Notes: generated by a model from the sequence alone, not told the origin. DNA of 64,000 nt from Ceratothoa steindachneri (GCA_963969495.1 OZ018329.1:146529502-146593501); one strand, 5' to 3'. Positions 1-14,600 are shown, counted from the first letter of the stretch. Translations and numbers: made by a program.

Positions 1-1750
1 TTCTAGATTTTGCCCAGAGTGGCCTACTGCGGGGTACATTACAGGCAGTTCTACTCAGAAAGTTCTGTACCTCTTCTAGAGATCTGGCAAAGAGCTAGAG
101 AAGAAAACAAGTACATAAATGTAAATATTCAGGAGCCTTCTTCTGTAGCATCGCACCGACATCATTAGTCGAGGAAGCCCTGATGAAGGCACTAGAACAA
201 ATTCAGCCCAACAAGGTAGCAGCAGAGGTAATGGCCCATTTGAAACGATAAAATCATTGCAAGTCTCGGAAGACCAAGAGATAATGGTTTCTTTGCCTTA
301 GATCAGTATGTTCAGGAGTCGCGTGTCATGAGCACAGCTTGGAATAAATCTGTGGTAGAAATTAACCATCTCACAGAAACATTGTAGTAGCATAAACAAA
401 GAAAGTTGAATCAAATCACGAATAGCTGCATCTTTATCATCTAGATCCCGAATAACGTCAGGAAAAAGATAGTATCTGAGAAAGGAAAGGTGCGAGACGC
501 CGGAATAACACGAAAAGGGTTTGAATGTCGAAGGTGTGAAAGATCCTCCTATAAAGACGAAGAAACTATTAATCAAATCGTTTCTTTAGACAAAGAGGAC
601 AGGAAAACCTCGCAAAACCTAATCAATGAAACACTGTAAGATCTGTCCACTGTCATGATAACCATAACGCAGACGAAGCATTTTAAAAGAACCGAATGGA
701 GTAGCAAATTAATAATTTGGAAAATCATCTGGATCAACAGGAATTTGATTGAAAACAAGAAGAAAATTGAGACGAGAAATAATAGAACGGGTAAAGAAAT
801 ATGAAGTAAAATCGAATAGATATCTAAGTTGTTCATATCTTGGACAGCAAGAACATTTAAAGTCCAGTAAGTACTCACTGGCCTGAATTAATTAAGTGCA
901 AGCGATGAAGTGCAAGCTTCAAGCATTCACTCACACTCATTTTGCATTCCCAAGAGTCTAATTGTGGAGACAGCGACAGCACTATTACCCCCATCCTCTT
1001 GAGACGAAGCGCAGTCCATAGCCAGAACGGGAAAGACCTCTTTTTTTTCAAATACAAACCTATCATAATGCTATGAAGTTGAATGACACCCACCACAATC
1101 CACACACTAGGCATTGCATAGAACAGCCTTATCGTGCAAGGCATTGGAATAGTTTGAAAATATCTGAGGTTGACCCAATTTTTCATGCCGGTAAGCTTTG
1201 TTTATATGACTGGCACAAGAGATTACCCAGAAGATGCAGTTTTGTCATTTATGACCACTTTAGAACGTTATAGGTGCCCTTGATATATAGTCAGTCATCT
1301 CCACATCCACGTGTTGGCAGTATCCGTGATGTTGTGGTTTGTACGAGACGGGAAAATGTCGAGATTGCCTTCTGATGTGTTCCTGAACGGTATCAAATCA
1401 TTTTCTATCGTTTTCAAATTGAAAACACGCTAGAGGCGTAGCACCATTAGATGGATCACTCCCTTAAGTCTTTCTGTCGAGATTTATTAGTCTCCGAGAG
1501 TGTCCGGCATGTTTGAGTTGAATATTGTAGTCTTTGGAAGATTTGTGCGTGGCACTTTTCCAAGTACCGGGATGAGCGGGTTGCTATTGCTTGTTCATGG
1601 TTCTCGCGCCTGAGTGTACTTTAATCGAATTTTGGAAGGCCGCGGCCTCGTCCATTTAATTTCTTTTTATGGAATTAGGTTCAACCACCGAATGACCTAT
1701 ATCCCTCCTATTTCGCGAGGCTTCTCCTTGTCAAAGGTTAGGGCAAGGGT
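1..1750. other. Unassigned flank
   Basis: Only short stop-broken frames. A minus-strand patch at 570-1186 is more open than its surroundings but shows no family motif I recognise. No RNA gene or promoter seen. Confidence 0.4.
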
Positions 1751-3330
1751 ATAGGGAGGACGGAAAGCTGGAGAGCGAACACCTAATTATATCAAGGGGA
1801 GAAGAATGGTGGCAGAGTGGATGCAAAAGAGATCATTTATAGAGATTACTAGAACATTGACCAGGATTAAACGCAAGATTCGGGGTTAGGGCAGGAAGAG
1901 AAAAGGAAAGAAGCGATGACGAGAGAGGGAGTACCCGGGCCACTTTACTAGTACAAGCGACAGGGTAAGTCCCAAACTGCAGTTGGTACAGGGTGAGGCA
2001 GATGGCCAAACATAAAGTACCCATGATTTAGCTTACTCTAACCCAGGCCTAGATGGCCTGGCACCATTTCTTTATGGTGGGATTGGTAGAAGGATGAGAC
2101 CCAGAAACCAAGGTGACTTTTAATGAGAGAAGGTAGGTGCGAGGTGGAGTTTTTTAGGCATCTAGCCATGGTGCATAAAGGATCGATTTCATAGGTCAAA
2201 GGAGATCAGAGGAAGTGGACGTGTTGGGCCGAAGGCCGACCGATCAGCTTGGTTAGCCTCTTCATTGCTAGGTATTCAAATGTGGGAGAGTGTCCAACAG
2301 AAGATGAAAAACTTATTTTGGGAGGTAAAAAGCTCATACAATAGCAATCAAATCTTGTGGATGAGAATAGTGAAACAATACAAAAAGTGTGCTTCGAGAA
2401 TCAGTGAACAACACTAATTTTGTAGTAAGACTAGTTGCATAGATAGTAAGGAGAGAGCACAGGATGGCGTACAGCTCTGCCGTGCACGATGGGCATCCGG
2501 GCGGAATCCTCAAGGAAAAAGGGCTCCAAGGCATACTGTCGACCCCAAAGACAGCAGACAAGGCTATGGAGTGAACAGAAGCCATCGGTGAAGATTACTG
2601 TACCCTAAGATTTGGTGGACGCATGGTTGAGGAATTCTATAATGAGACTCCTAGCTGTCTTCAGAGACTTGTCTTCTTGCAAAGGACGACCACAGATTTT
2701 TACTGGGACCCCATCCTCGAAAAAAATCCCTTGAAATAAATCTGATACATTTGAGTCAGCGAGAATGAAAGGCCAGATAAGAATGGGGCTACTGTTCCTG
2801 GGAAGTGCCAATAGCTTTCATTGGAGGGGACAATGGGTATTAGCTGGTAAAATGTGATGTGGGCATCGTGCGGAACCGAAGGAAACTCTTTACAGGGAAG
2901 AAGACGCCCTCGTCCGATAGGAAATAGACCACATTCTGCGCGGAAGCTGGCTATTGGTAAGGAGTAAAAAGGCCATGTAGCCAGTCAAAGACACTATTTC
3001 AAAATTGGTTCAAGGCGAAAGAGGGTCGAGGGTAATCGGAGTTGTGCACCGCACAGTAAATGTCATTTTGGACTAGATCAAAGCAGATTCGAACTAAGGT
3101 GAAGTCGTCAGCACCCCAAGTATATTGGGTCAAGTAAGATAAATGGTTGAGTGAACTGGATGGCGGCAACAATGTGAGGCTTTCATAAGAAAGTAAATTA
3201 TACTTTAGAGGTCATTACAGACAAGGAAGTATCATTATACATGGTTTAAGACACATCGAGGGCACTGTTGCCAAGAGAGCGTGTCCCTTTCCCAGATGTA
3301 AGGTGTTACAATCTACAAGGAACACCATAT
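1750..3330 (-). mobile_element. Decayed LINE with RNase H domain, copy A1
   Basis: At 2334-2811 the minus strand, across one stop, keeps the three acidic motifs of a LINE-encoded RNase H: VIFTDG, then CTAELYA, then LVLFTDSRS. It is preceded by the RT-to-RNase H connector. Layout and 3' flank resemble the copy at 5.7-8.9 kb in the same orientation. RNase H domains of this type occur in the I/jockey/R1-related LINEs. Limits are approximate and no frame is intact. Confidence 0.6.
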
Positions 3331-5094
3331 TTCGGGTATGGGGGCTAGGAGGGTGTTCTGCTCAGCCAAATACCACGTCTACACACGGCACCTGCTTCCG
3401 AGGAAGCCAGGAAAGAGAGAGGCAGCTATTCACCATTCGGTTGGAAGCCAATAATCAATGAGAAATCTGATAGCAAAACATCTCTTTTCTGATCTGCTGT
3501 AACTTTGCATTTCCACGGAAACTCTCCCCCAAGCAAGGAAAAACGATAATCCACCTGTACTTCATCTTCCGGGAACTACTCGTCTCCTATTCACTTTCAA
3601 CTCTGTACACCTGCATCGCTCTGACACTATATAAGAAGACTCCTCTTCTTCGGCAAGAACCTTACACGCCAAACTCTTTTTTAAGGGAAACTCAAGCCTT
3701 CGCAAGGTAATTAACGTGCTAAGGTACTCTGAACCTGCGTGCTCTTCAACGACAATAATATTTCAACCAGTAAAATAGGTTAATACTAATCTCGGTGGTC
3801 TCGACAATACTTCGTAACCCAATAAAAGTTTCTCAATATTTCAATTGAAAATCCTTATTCTAAATTACCAAATCTATTAACTCACTTTTTTCCTGAGCAC
3901 CAGACTTTTCCTACATCCATCCTCTGGAGATTGAATATAGCCTGGTGTTTACGGAGTGGAAAGGTCCTTAATTTGGGCCCCCATGGTTCAAGCATTCAGA
4001 AATAGTTCAACAGGAATTTGCTTTATATTCCATCATAAACCTTTTTATTTCCTAGTCAAAGTTTGGGTGGTGGGAGGTTGACAGAGAATTTTAAATTTAT
4101 GAAAGTGCAAATTTTGTTGATTATTGTGTGGATTAGGGAGGGGGAGAGAGTGCAACTATACTGAAACGCCCTCCGTTCCCAAAAGAAGGTAAGTACCCTT
4201 AGGGATGGGGAGGCCAGTAAAAGCGAAAGTTGGTGGAGAGTAGAAAATAAAGTTGAATTAGTCAACTGATTGTGGCGAGAAAAGTGAAGGGTGGGCTTTC
4301 AAAGAAAAGAACAATTACTGATAGAAGGGTTGAGAAAGAAGGGTTTTAGATTTGGAAGAGACTAACGAGGTCAGGATTTTACTCTGAGAGTTATTTGAAC
4401 GGACCTTCGAGCCAGAATGGTGATAGGAAGTTTTGTGAATCTTGATAAAGAGAAATGAGTAATGAGTGTGTGGTTGTGAAAGATGACTTATCAGAGCTAG
4501 CGGAAAGAAATGTGAACCCTTTTGAAGACGATTTGTAAAGGAAGATCCTTAGAGCCTTAGACTTCGACGGATCTAAACCGTCTGCCATAATCAATGTCCT
4601 CCCGCAGAGGGATGGCAGATGCAGCATTGACAACCATGTTGCAGCTGACACTTGGATGATTGCGTGAATTCCAGGCTGTAACGGCCACCGGTAGATATGC
4701 GGTTGTATGCATATCTTGAACTTCCCTACATTTTCACTCAAACTTCATTAACTTCTTTACAGATCTTTCCTTTAATTTTTGGGGTGATACCCTAGTTAGT
4801 TTTCGTTTCTTAGGAGTGGATATTTTGACTCAGTTGGGGTCATTATTAGGCAACTAAACAGAGTAAAGAAGCTTCCTATATCTCTCTTTTTTGTTGTTAT
4901 CCTATCGCATTTCAACAAACTATCACAAGCAGTGATTATTATTATGATTAATACCTGGGCATGGAATTGAAGTTCAGGGAGGAAAGTGAAGGTAATCTTG
5001 GCCTCCATTACCCAACGTTTGTGAGTAAAGGTCATAAAAAGAGTCTGCATCTCTATATTATTATAAAAAAGTTTAATGTAATTTGAAACTATAT
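3331..5094. other. Unassigned stretch downstream of the protease gene
   Basis: No supported coding exon. The frame at 4391-4741 (minus) is open for 116 codons but lacks a recognisable domain and is flanked by stops. The stretch could hold 3' UTR or decayed repeats. Confidence 0.4.
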
Positions 5095-5100
5095 AACGCT

Positions 5101-5126
5101 ATATAGTTATAACGCTATAACTATAT
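5101..5126. repeat. Small perfect AT-rich inverted repeat
   Basis: ATATAGTTATA and its reverse complement TATAACTATAT surround a 4-base loop ACGC. The unit ATATAACGCT is also repeated on both sides. It lies 330 bp past the protease stop. Confidence 0.6.
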
Positions 5127-5454
5127 AACGCTACTACTAAATGGTATAAAATATATCTACAAATAATAAATAATGTGTGCAACAATGCAGCTTGCACAGA
5201 CTGAGAATAAATATCAACGGACATAAATAACAAATCTAACAACAACAATGCAAAACAATAGTTCATACAAGGCATACAAATAGGCAGCTAAGATATTATT
5301 ATTAACACAAAGGAATAGAAAAGCCACTAGGGCCTATCAAAGAAGTGACTTTGGAATACCAGAGCCTAGAGAAAAAAGACTGAATATATTTTTTTTAAAG
5401 TGAATGAGCAGAAATCTCTCGTATTGAGTGATGGCTAAACAATCATGACTTTGA

Positions 5455-5616
5455 CTACAGATTTTCGTTGATCCATCTCAAGTATTTTGGAACGTATGAA
5501 TATACTCCGGGGTAAAGAGGGTTTCCACAATCACGACCAAAGTTGACCACTCCAATGAGAAAGTGTCGGAAATACTTCTTGAAGTCAATGTAGATGAGTG
5601 GGCCACCACTATCACC
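5455..5616 (-). CDS. Protease exon 9: catalytic serine and C-terminus
   Basis: Acceptor ATTTTTTCCAG is followed in phase 0 by GDSGGPL with catalytic Ser364, then NFGRDCG (Cys220), PGVYSYV and the terminal helix YLRWINENL before TAG at 5457-5455. It is separated from exon 8 by 4.1 kb of intron that contains a decayed LINE. No clear AATAAA lies in the next few hundred bases on this strand, so the 3' end of the transcript is not placed. Confidence 0.95.
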   Translation of the reverse strand, partial: GDSGGPLIYIDFKKYFRHFLIGVVNFGRDCGNPLYPGVYSYVPKYLRWINENL

Positions 5617-8600
5617 CTGGAAAAAATAAAGTTGCGAGTTAAGATGTGGGGTTTATGGTAGGGAGGTTTACTGCCTCATTGATGCATATGGGTTCCGCTC
5701 AGTGAAACTAATCGTTATCAAAGAGTACGAAAAGGGGAAAATGGGGCCAGGAAAACGTTATGAGGGTGGGGCACAAACGTAATCACATCAAAAGGGAGAT
5801 AAGTCACAGAGAGGAAGGAGAAAAAATTATTTAAGGAGAACCAGTGGACTTAGCTCAGGGTGAAAGTGTTCTGTGTCATGGGAGAAAGAAAAGGGGCAAA
5901 ACGACAATGGGGATATAATACAGAAGAAACTGAACGAACACTTGGGACAATGAGTTCGGCACGGAATGGGTTACAAAGGGAAGAAGATGGCGGGGCATAG
6001 GATAGAGGTGGGTTAGCTTGATGGAAGCGGACCAACACCACTTCTTTATGGCGAGTGCGATGAAATGAGGCCCAGTTACCGAAGAGGGGTTTAATGCGGT
6101 GAAGCTTGGTGAGAGGCCGAGTTTGCAAGTCACCAAGACATTGTGTATTTAAGAAGCCCTACATGTGAAGGGGTGAGACTGTAAGGTTGACCGAGCAGCT
6201 TATTTGTCTGCTTCATTGCCAGTCGCCCCATCATGGAAGAGAACCTAGCAGAAGTGACAAGCTTGTTGAAGATAGCGAAAGTTCATGTAAAAGTATTCTG
6301 ATCAAAGGATAGTGGTAGGATTCATGGGAAAGGGCAGAAATCGCGCTTATGGAATCCATGAACAGCACGAATTCTGTGGAATGGAGCAGGCCTAAAGTGC
6401 AGAGTGATTTCTGGATGGCGTACAGTTCTGCTACGTATGAATAAACTACGGGGGAAAGACGGAAAGAAGGTAGCGCCGAGGGCAGTCTCAACCAGGATGG
6501 CAGCATTCGTGCTGTGACAGAACGTGAGCCATCAGTGAAAATGCCCGTACCCTGAGAGTCAGTAGACACATAGCTAAGGAACTCAGACAGGTTAGACGTT
6601 TTTAAGGGCTTGGCTTCTGGCAAGGTGGTTGCGGATTATTAGTGGAGACAACATCCATGGAGGAACACCCGAAAAATATATCTGATAGACAGGGGTTGAA
6701 GGAATGGAAGGGGACTGAAGAAAGGAGCCAGTTCTTGAGAAGTGGCAGTGATCTTCAGTGGAAGGCTCAGTGAATACCAGCGGGAACACTGGAAGATGGC
6801 ATCCGGTGGAAGGTAATGAATGCGTTCGCAAACAGTAAAGCACGTCTCCACATTTAGGGAGTAGGTTGTACAGGCAGAATAACGGTCCCACTCTGCCCCG
6901 CGGAAGTGCCATCTCTGTGGCACGTAAGTTGGGCTAGGATGGAAGAGCGAAAGAGAGAAGATAAACAACTCTTCATCATAAACGAAGGAGAGATCAGGGC
7001 AGGGTTGTGTTGGTGGAAGGGTGGCGATAAATGGGTATGGCGGCATTCATGTATAAGAAGGACAGGGCGTCCATGAAGGATAATAGAATGGGCCCGAGAA
7101 AAGTCCAGCAACAGTAGCCTCAGGCTGTATCTCTGCTGTTGAAATCTCCAAAAAGATGAGTCGAGGGAGTTGGAGAATCAAGTTACTAATAAGATGAGGA
7201 CAGTCGTGATGAGCCATGTCACAAAGGTCGGTGGAGAGATAGAGGTGACATAAAATTAACAACAGGATGAAAACGGGTCCTCCGCCCGATGACATCTACC
7301 CCGACCGGATGATAAAAAGAAAGATAAAGATCCTAAAAACTGAAGGCTAGGCACAATCAGTTCTTGGAGACATGGACAAATAAGTTGTTAGGGAGTTTGG
7401 GAAGATGTAATGCGCTCCAAGTTAGCCAGTAGACCACGGCAATTCCAATGGACCGATGGGGAAGAGACGAGAGGAAATTCCAGAAAATCGGAAAATTAAG
7501 ATTTAAAGTTTCAAACACAACGGCAGGGATAGAGTGTTCGGAAGCAGGATCAGATTATATTAGGGGTTTTAGTTAGTTTAGGATCACGGCGAGAAGGTTG
7601 GAATAGGGACAGGGTAGATTTAGGATTCTAGAAATCAAGGCATATTGGAAAAGGGAGCGACAGAAGTTAAAGGCGTCCACTGGAGTGAGAGATTTGTTGG
7701 GGTCACATCGAAGGAGAATCTTAGAGAGGAGGAGGGTTTCCGAAATGTTGGAAGGTCTTCGAAAGGGGCCTAGGGTTTAGGAAGTTGGAGTTTTGGGAGG
7801 AGGCAGGGGGAGTATTTAGGGGAGTGGGATTTTGGAGTGGAGCAGGAAAGGTAATGTTTCTAGAAGAATTTTAAAGGTATGTGGATTTGGGGAGAGGACT
7901 GACGCTAGAGGATTTTGAAATGGTCAGTGGATTGGGTGTTGGGTAGGTGTTAAATGAGGAGGGGAGTAGGCAGGACACTGAGATTCTATTGGGAGGAATG
8001 GGTCCACCCACAACAATATTATGCATGTACCTCCCCATGATCACACTATCAATGGCCATGTGTAAGACACATGGAAGGGCTACTGCGTTCGTGACGCTTA
8101 GTAGGAGGCTAATCTAAGAGTCCGGTAGACTAGTATCCAAGATTCCATGACCGAAGAGGAAGCGTAGGACTCCCACCGACGATGAGACTCGCAACGATGG
8201 CTGCGGCTGGGTTAGAGTAACGATGAGTACAGAAGTCAACTGTCCTTCGCCAATGAGATAAGTAGATATCGTTCTAAACAAAATGGGAGGTGTAAGGGGG
8301 AGGGAGCCACAGTGCGGGAAAGGGTGTTGCTGGTTGCGTGGATTTTATGGTAGCAGATAAGGATAGGGCGTCAGCATAAGAGCGCGAGGGGCCATGAAGG
8401 GCGTCACTTGCTCTCAGGCATTTGCGAGATCAGGACGGCAGATTAGTGGAAGGGCTGCACCTCCGACTCGAACTTGAAATTCGCGGACATTAACATAAAA
8501 TTGCTGGGAGATTTCATGAAGAAAGACAAACAGGACTTTAAAAGTTGGGCCCCTTCCGACTGGGGAGGACCATCAAACCTCTTTATTGGAGTTTTGGAGA

Positions 8601-11600
8601 ACCTGGAAAGGCCGCTCACTGTTTGAGGGCAGGAAGGAGGAAAAGAGGTCGAGGCTGGACTCGAAAACTAACGGCTGATGTTGAGCGAGCGTTGGGGGGT
8701 ATTTTGGAAAGGAAGAGATAGTTGATGGTCTTTGGGAAGGGCTGGGAATTTGAGGGAAAGCAAAGGGAGGAGAGTGAGGGGGTTCTACGGAGGGAAGCGA
8801 TTATAGATGGGAAGGGGTAGTCGGGGTGAGTAATCTAAGTCCAAAGTTCGTGGGAATCCGCAAAGGCTGGACGCACAGTAGTCTGCCACCAGTAGGGATC
8901 ACCTCACCTGCACAGTGAGTGAACGTTTCGCGCCAGATCGAATGGGAAACTTGAGAATAATTACTTGTGCAATTCCTTCGTGGTTTGGGGTGGGGATGGG
9001 CGGGACGTAGGTGAATGGACTTCCCTTAAAAGGTTAATTTGCGTCTGCAGGAATTGAGACTTCCTGTTACATCTTTCTTTTTTTTGTTGCTTGCATAAAG
9101 AATTGTAAACAGGGTGACGCATAAACGTAACCTTTAGATCTTACAAGGAGAATAAAAGAAGCTCTAAGTAGCATCGACTCAATAGTGTCGCTCTCTGTGA
9201 CCCGCACGATTTGTGCTCCAAAAAAGTCCATCACATTGGCCCTTTACCTCACTACCCGGCACAGGAGGCAACGGTTTCGGGAAACTTAAAATACGAGCGA
9301 CATTCAACCTTCCACTCTGACTTTTTTATGGCTTCCCAAACTGTCACTCAGCATATGTTGGGATCGAACGCCCAATCAACCGACTCTCAACCATTATCAC
9401 TAGGCCATAGACCATTCCCTCAGTAACCGTAGTGACATTCTAGTGGCTTAGGGGACCTAATTTCGCATAATTTAGCGACTGTTTTCAGGTACAAACGCTC
9501 GAAACATTTGAAATGTACCCTTCGGGGCAATTATTTATTCTTTAAGCTCATTCTCGCCCCATTCGACTTTTATCATCAGTCTTCCCCTTTCTCTTTTCAT
9601 CCTCTTGTTCCTTATCGAGGTTATCTAAAACTTTGTAAGTTCTTTTCCGAACCCCCAGAAATAATTCCCGAAAAACAGACTCAAACTCAAATGTAAGTGC
9701 TTGGTTAACTCTGGTTTTGAGTGGTAGATAGGTGAATTGATTTACCTTACAAGAGTCCTTCCCGTCCCTCCCGAAGCAAATTTTGAAGTCGTCAATTTCA
9801 GCTTGCACAAGAAAGCTGTATTTGGCCCGACACAGCGACCTCGGGACCCAAGATACTTCAGCCTCGAGTGGCTCGTCCGTGCCTTTGGGATCGTCTGAAG
9901 AAGTCAACATTAATAGCCATTAAAAAAAAATGCCCAATGTTCGTATTTCTAGATTGCTGCGGTAGGTTATTATCGTAAAGTTATAATTTTTACAGATATA
10001 AAAAAAAGAATTAAACATGCATAATTTTAAGTTAAGATGTATACACCCAACTTTTGTTTACTTGTCTGGCTATGAATCGAACCTGCTACACATTATTTAT
10101 AGTCCTAAATTCACCAATTCTGACCTCACTTCAAAACCTCCAGCTTAAATACTCTAGTTGGTTTCAGGTGTAGGGATATTATTTTAACCCTTCCAAAGGA
10201 CCATCTCCGTTGAAGAATATGCTCTGAAGAGTGGATGAACCCCCTTGCCTTTTAGTACCCCTGAGTATCCTCGTGTGGCTAGTCAGCCTAGGTATCTCCC
10301 ACACATTTTTTGCTTCCCCTCACTTTTATACTTTTCGCAATAAAATTGTTACAGCAAAATGTATCTTGTCAATTACATATCTTTATTTCTTGCCAATCCT
10401 TGTCTGTTATGAAAGTTCGTTCCGATTAGGTCCTCTTCACTCTCTTATCTTAGCACCCTAGTAAGGGGTGGTGGTGGGGTGTAGTGCAACACCTGGAGGA
10501 GCGCCTCCTCGGCCCCAGTGGCACCGGGAGTCTGAAACCTAATTGAAACTGCCTGGGCTTTACTTCAGGACATTTGTATTTCTTGGCTCCTATGTAGGCG
10601 GTGTTTAACATGCCTTTCCCACCCCATTTTCCTTCAACCGTGTCTCGAATGCGTAATCAGCAGAGGGTAACTTTGTGGCGTGATTCGTGGAAGGTGTATG
10701 GCCAGTGTGCGTGGCGTGGCATAATATTGTGGAGATTATTTTATCGGAAGCTATCGTATCAGTTCTGCCAGAGCACCCATTACTGACTATCATTTATCCG
10801 TCAACTTTTATAATTCTTTTGATATGGAACAGAGGAAAAGCATTATACGTTTCGTAATGCCATCAATGCGTCGTAAAACTTCTCAAAATCTACAAACGTA
10901 ATACGAGGCATGAAACTTCACCTCATTCCCTATAATTTCTGGGGGTACGACAAAACAGCCCAATAATGACAACACTGGTGAGACCCAACCCCCCTCTTTT
11001 GGGTTGCTATTACGTCTTAAAGTGGCGGAGTCGATATAACTTTTATAAAAGTTAAAGGAAGCTGGTAAAGGAGGTTGGTAGCAAAGTAAGAAAGGATGAA
11101 GAATTAAAGGACAATGAAAATTATCAAGGATGAAAATGCAGACAATAACAAGCCTCTATCTCAATGCTTGGATCGAGGATGTATAACAGGTCTACAGACA
11201 CATATCCTATACAAAAACGCATTCAAATGCAAGAACGTTAGCTTGCTTCATGGAACTGAGAGGCAAGTAGCGAAAGAAAGAACCCTCGTCCTCACACCCT
11301 AGGATATACATTATAAAAGACTGATTCTTCTTACCAAATTTTTGTCGTCCCCAACCGGCCACGACTGCTTTGTTAGCAGAAAAGTCGATATCCTGAGGTG
11401 TCATCTGGAAAGGCAGACAAGCTGGACGAATGTAACCTGGAAGAAAAGAAGGCGATCTTTGGTTAAGGCAAAGAGAGAAGGAGAACAGGGTGAAAATATA
11501 AATTGTTGTTGTCAACAAGATTCGAACCGCTGACCCAACCTGTAACTGAGAAGCGCCAAATCGACTCGGTCATGCTCACGTCCAAAACAACTTGCTTCAA

Positions 11601-14600
11601 GTCGAGCTTTTAAGGTACGGGGCTTTTATGCCTCGTCAACCACTATAAAGTTATGCACAGTGGACTCGGTCAGACTAGATGTCTTCCCCGCTATTCCCTT
11701 AATTTCAGAGTATACATTTAGGATGCTGAGTGCCAATTTAATCTATCCTCCGTTCGAGATGAGGGTACCGAATGGATCCAGGTTCTGAGGCGCAGGAGAC
11801 CACAAAACAACAGGCGAGCCTACTAGGGAGGAGTGCCACTTGGGAGCTGTCTTTTACTCAAATAAGCAAGGAAAGAATATACCATCCTCGAAACGAGAGA
11901 AGCCTGGTCACTACAAAGACCAGAACTAGTGGCATGGAATGGGGAGTAACGAGGATTAATGCGATAAAGAACTCTTTAGCTATAATTTACGTTTAAGGGC
12001 GGATAAGATCTATCAGCAACGCAAACATCCCGAAGTTCGTGGACTAAAAGACACAAGATTTTCCATCTTTATATATCACATGTTGACTGCTATGGTAGTG
12101 CCTATCGACACTGGGTTTGTTTTAACTGTTCAGGCACCATTACTTAGGAGCGTCATCTCAACTGTTACATTGTAGAGTCATTGTGAGTTGAATTTCGCAA
12201 TGGTTTAGCGTAGGAAAAATAACGTGATACACATAATCTTAAAATTGTCTTTACCTTACTAAAAACCCCAGCTCGGCCGTGACATCATAATCATCATCAC
12301 TAACTCTATAATTTAAGAAGAGGATTTTTTTGAGTATTTGAATAATAATTTCATCTTAGTTTGGTTATGACTTATGTTTTTTATCAAAATTAATTATTTC
12401 TAATAATTCTTTTATAATATCAAAAAAAACAAAATAGTAAAGTTCAGAAAATTTATTTTTATATATCTTCTTCTATAACTATATTTTTGCAACGTGATAT
12501 TGTGAAAGGGGGGAAATTTAGTTTAGAGTTCCTTTTTAAAATTATTATAATTGGCGAAGTTCCGAAAATTTAGAAAAATTTAACCATAGTTGATTTTTTT
12601 ATATTTTAATATTTGCAGCGAAGCGCAAGCTCCCCCCCCGTGTCGAAGCCATTGCCTGGTTTATCCATACAAAACCTTCAATATTTATGGCAACAAAGTT
12701 CAAGAGGTCTTGTTGAATAAAAGCCGCCCCTCCCCCCTTAAAATTCGTCACCAATCGCAATTTATTCTTCCTGTTTCTCAGGAGACACTACCCCCTCTCG
12801 TACACGATTCCCTCAGTATACCATTTACCTAAAAGTCTTTCCTGTCCTTCGCTTTACTGAAGGACAGGAGAGACTTTTGGGAATGCTAATTCCTATAACA
12901 GATAGAGGTATTATTTCCTGAAAGTTGATCTAGTTTAATTAAATTTAAAGCGAAACCAACGTGAGTACTCCCGCAGAAAGTTTGGAAGTAAAGATCTGTA
13001 AATAAAGTGTGACATAAAGTGGAAATTAGAAAGACCACCAGTGGCTAGGAAGAATAGGTCGGAAAGAGTGATCATGAGAGAGAGAGAGATAACTGAGTTG
13101 AGGAAAAAAGGGCATTGCTGAGAACACACAAATCCTCCTCATTACACATGTATACATATTACCACAATGAATTAATCTAAAAAAAAGAGTTCGAGAACTT
13201 TTGGCAGTAAAATAGTGAACTTTTTCATACTTGTGAACTCGACATCCATCTCGAGGCGCAGCAGAGCGATGTCGTTGGCTTGGGTCCATCTGTCATAACC
13301 GGGATGTTTTATATCATCAATCTTCAGAATGAGAGGATCGAATACTTCAGTGCTTTGGGCCAAACTGTGTTCACCCAGGATAACGTGCGTTCTGCCAAAG
13401 GAAATGTGGAATATAAGTTGACCATCTGGTTGGCCTATGAAAATTTAGAGAAAGAACATGGAAGAGGAGTTGACAAAGCATAATCTGAGGAGAGAGATGG
13501 TTCTGGATAGAGTGGAATGGCGGTCCACCGTTGTACCTAATCTGAGGAGAGAGATGGCTCTGGATAGAGTGGAATGGCGGTCCACCGTTGTACCTAATCT
13601 GAGGAGAGAGATGGCTCTGGATAGAGTGGAATGGCGGTCCACCGTTGTACCTAATCTGAGGAGAGAGATGGCTCTGGATAGAGTGGAATGGCGGTCCACC
13701 GCTGTACCTAATCTGAGGAGAGAGATGGCTCTGGATAGAGTGGAATGGCGGTCCACCGTTGTAACTAATCTGAGGAGAGAGATGGCTCTGGATAGAGTGG
13801 AATGGCGGTCCACCGTTGTACCTAATCTGAGGAGAGAGGTGGCTCTGGATAGAGTGGAATGGCGGCCCACCGTTGTAACTAATCTGAGGAGAGAGATGGT
13901 TCTGGATAGAGTGGAATGGCGGTCCACCGTTGTACCTATTCTGAGGAGAGAGATGGCCCTGGATAGAGTGGAATGCGGTCCACCGTTGTAACTAATCTGA
14001 GGAGAGAGATGGCTCTGGATAGAGTGGAATGGCGGTCCACCGTTGTACCTAATCTGAGGAGAGAGATGGCTCTGGATAGAGTGGAATGGCGGTCCACCGT
14101 TGTACCTAATCTGAGGAGAGAGATGGCTCTGGATAGAGAGGAATGGCGGTCCACCGTTGTATCTAATCTGAGGAGAGAGGTGGCTCTGGATAGAGTGGAA
14201 TGGCGGCCCACCGTTGTAACTAATCTGAGGAGAGAGATGGCTCTGGATAGAGTGGAATGGCGGTCCACCGTTGTACCTATTCTGAGGAGAGAGATGGCCC
14301 TGGATAGAGTGGAATGCGGTCCACCGTTGTACCTAATCTGAGGAGAGAGATGGCTCTGGATAGAGAGGACTGGCGGTCCACTGTTGCACGTCTTACCTCG
14401 TAGAAGCGAGACTGAAAAGACGCTAAAAAGGATAACTAACTAAGTTGAAGGGAGGGGAAGGATTATATTAAAATCTCTCTCCCCTATAGGGGAGGATGTT
14501 TAATTGCGAAAATTTATTATTAATTTTTGCTTTTGTTATTGAATTAAATATAGACAAAATCTTCTTTAAATCTACTACCAAATTTAGGGGGGACGGGTGA

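Noticed and set aside
875..1186. Minus frames at 298-1186 as a possible transposase or retroelement
   Set aside because: No conserved motif could be pointed to; left as unassigned.
13445..14341. Long repetitive open frames on both strands
   Set aside because: They are the translation of the 57-bp minisatellite, whose period is a multiple of three; it lies within a GT..AG intron.
13482..14392. CRISPR-like array
   Set aside because: Units abut directly with no unique spacers and the setting is eukaryotic; the same holds for the 28-, 30-, 115- and 143-bp arrays.
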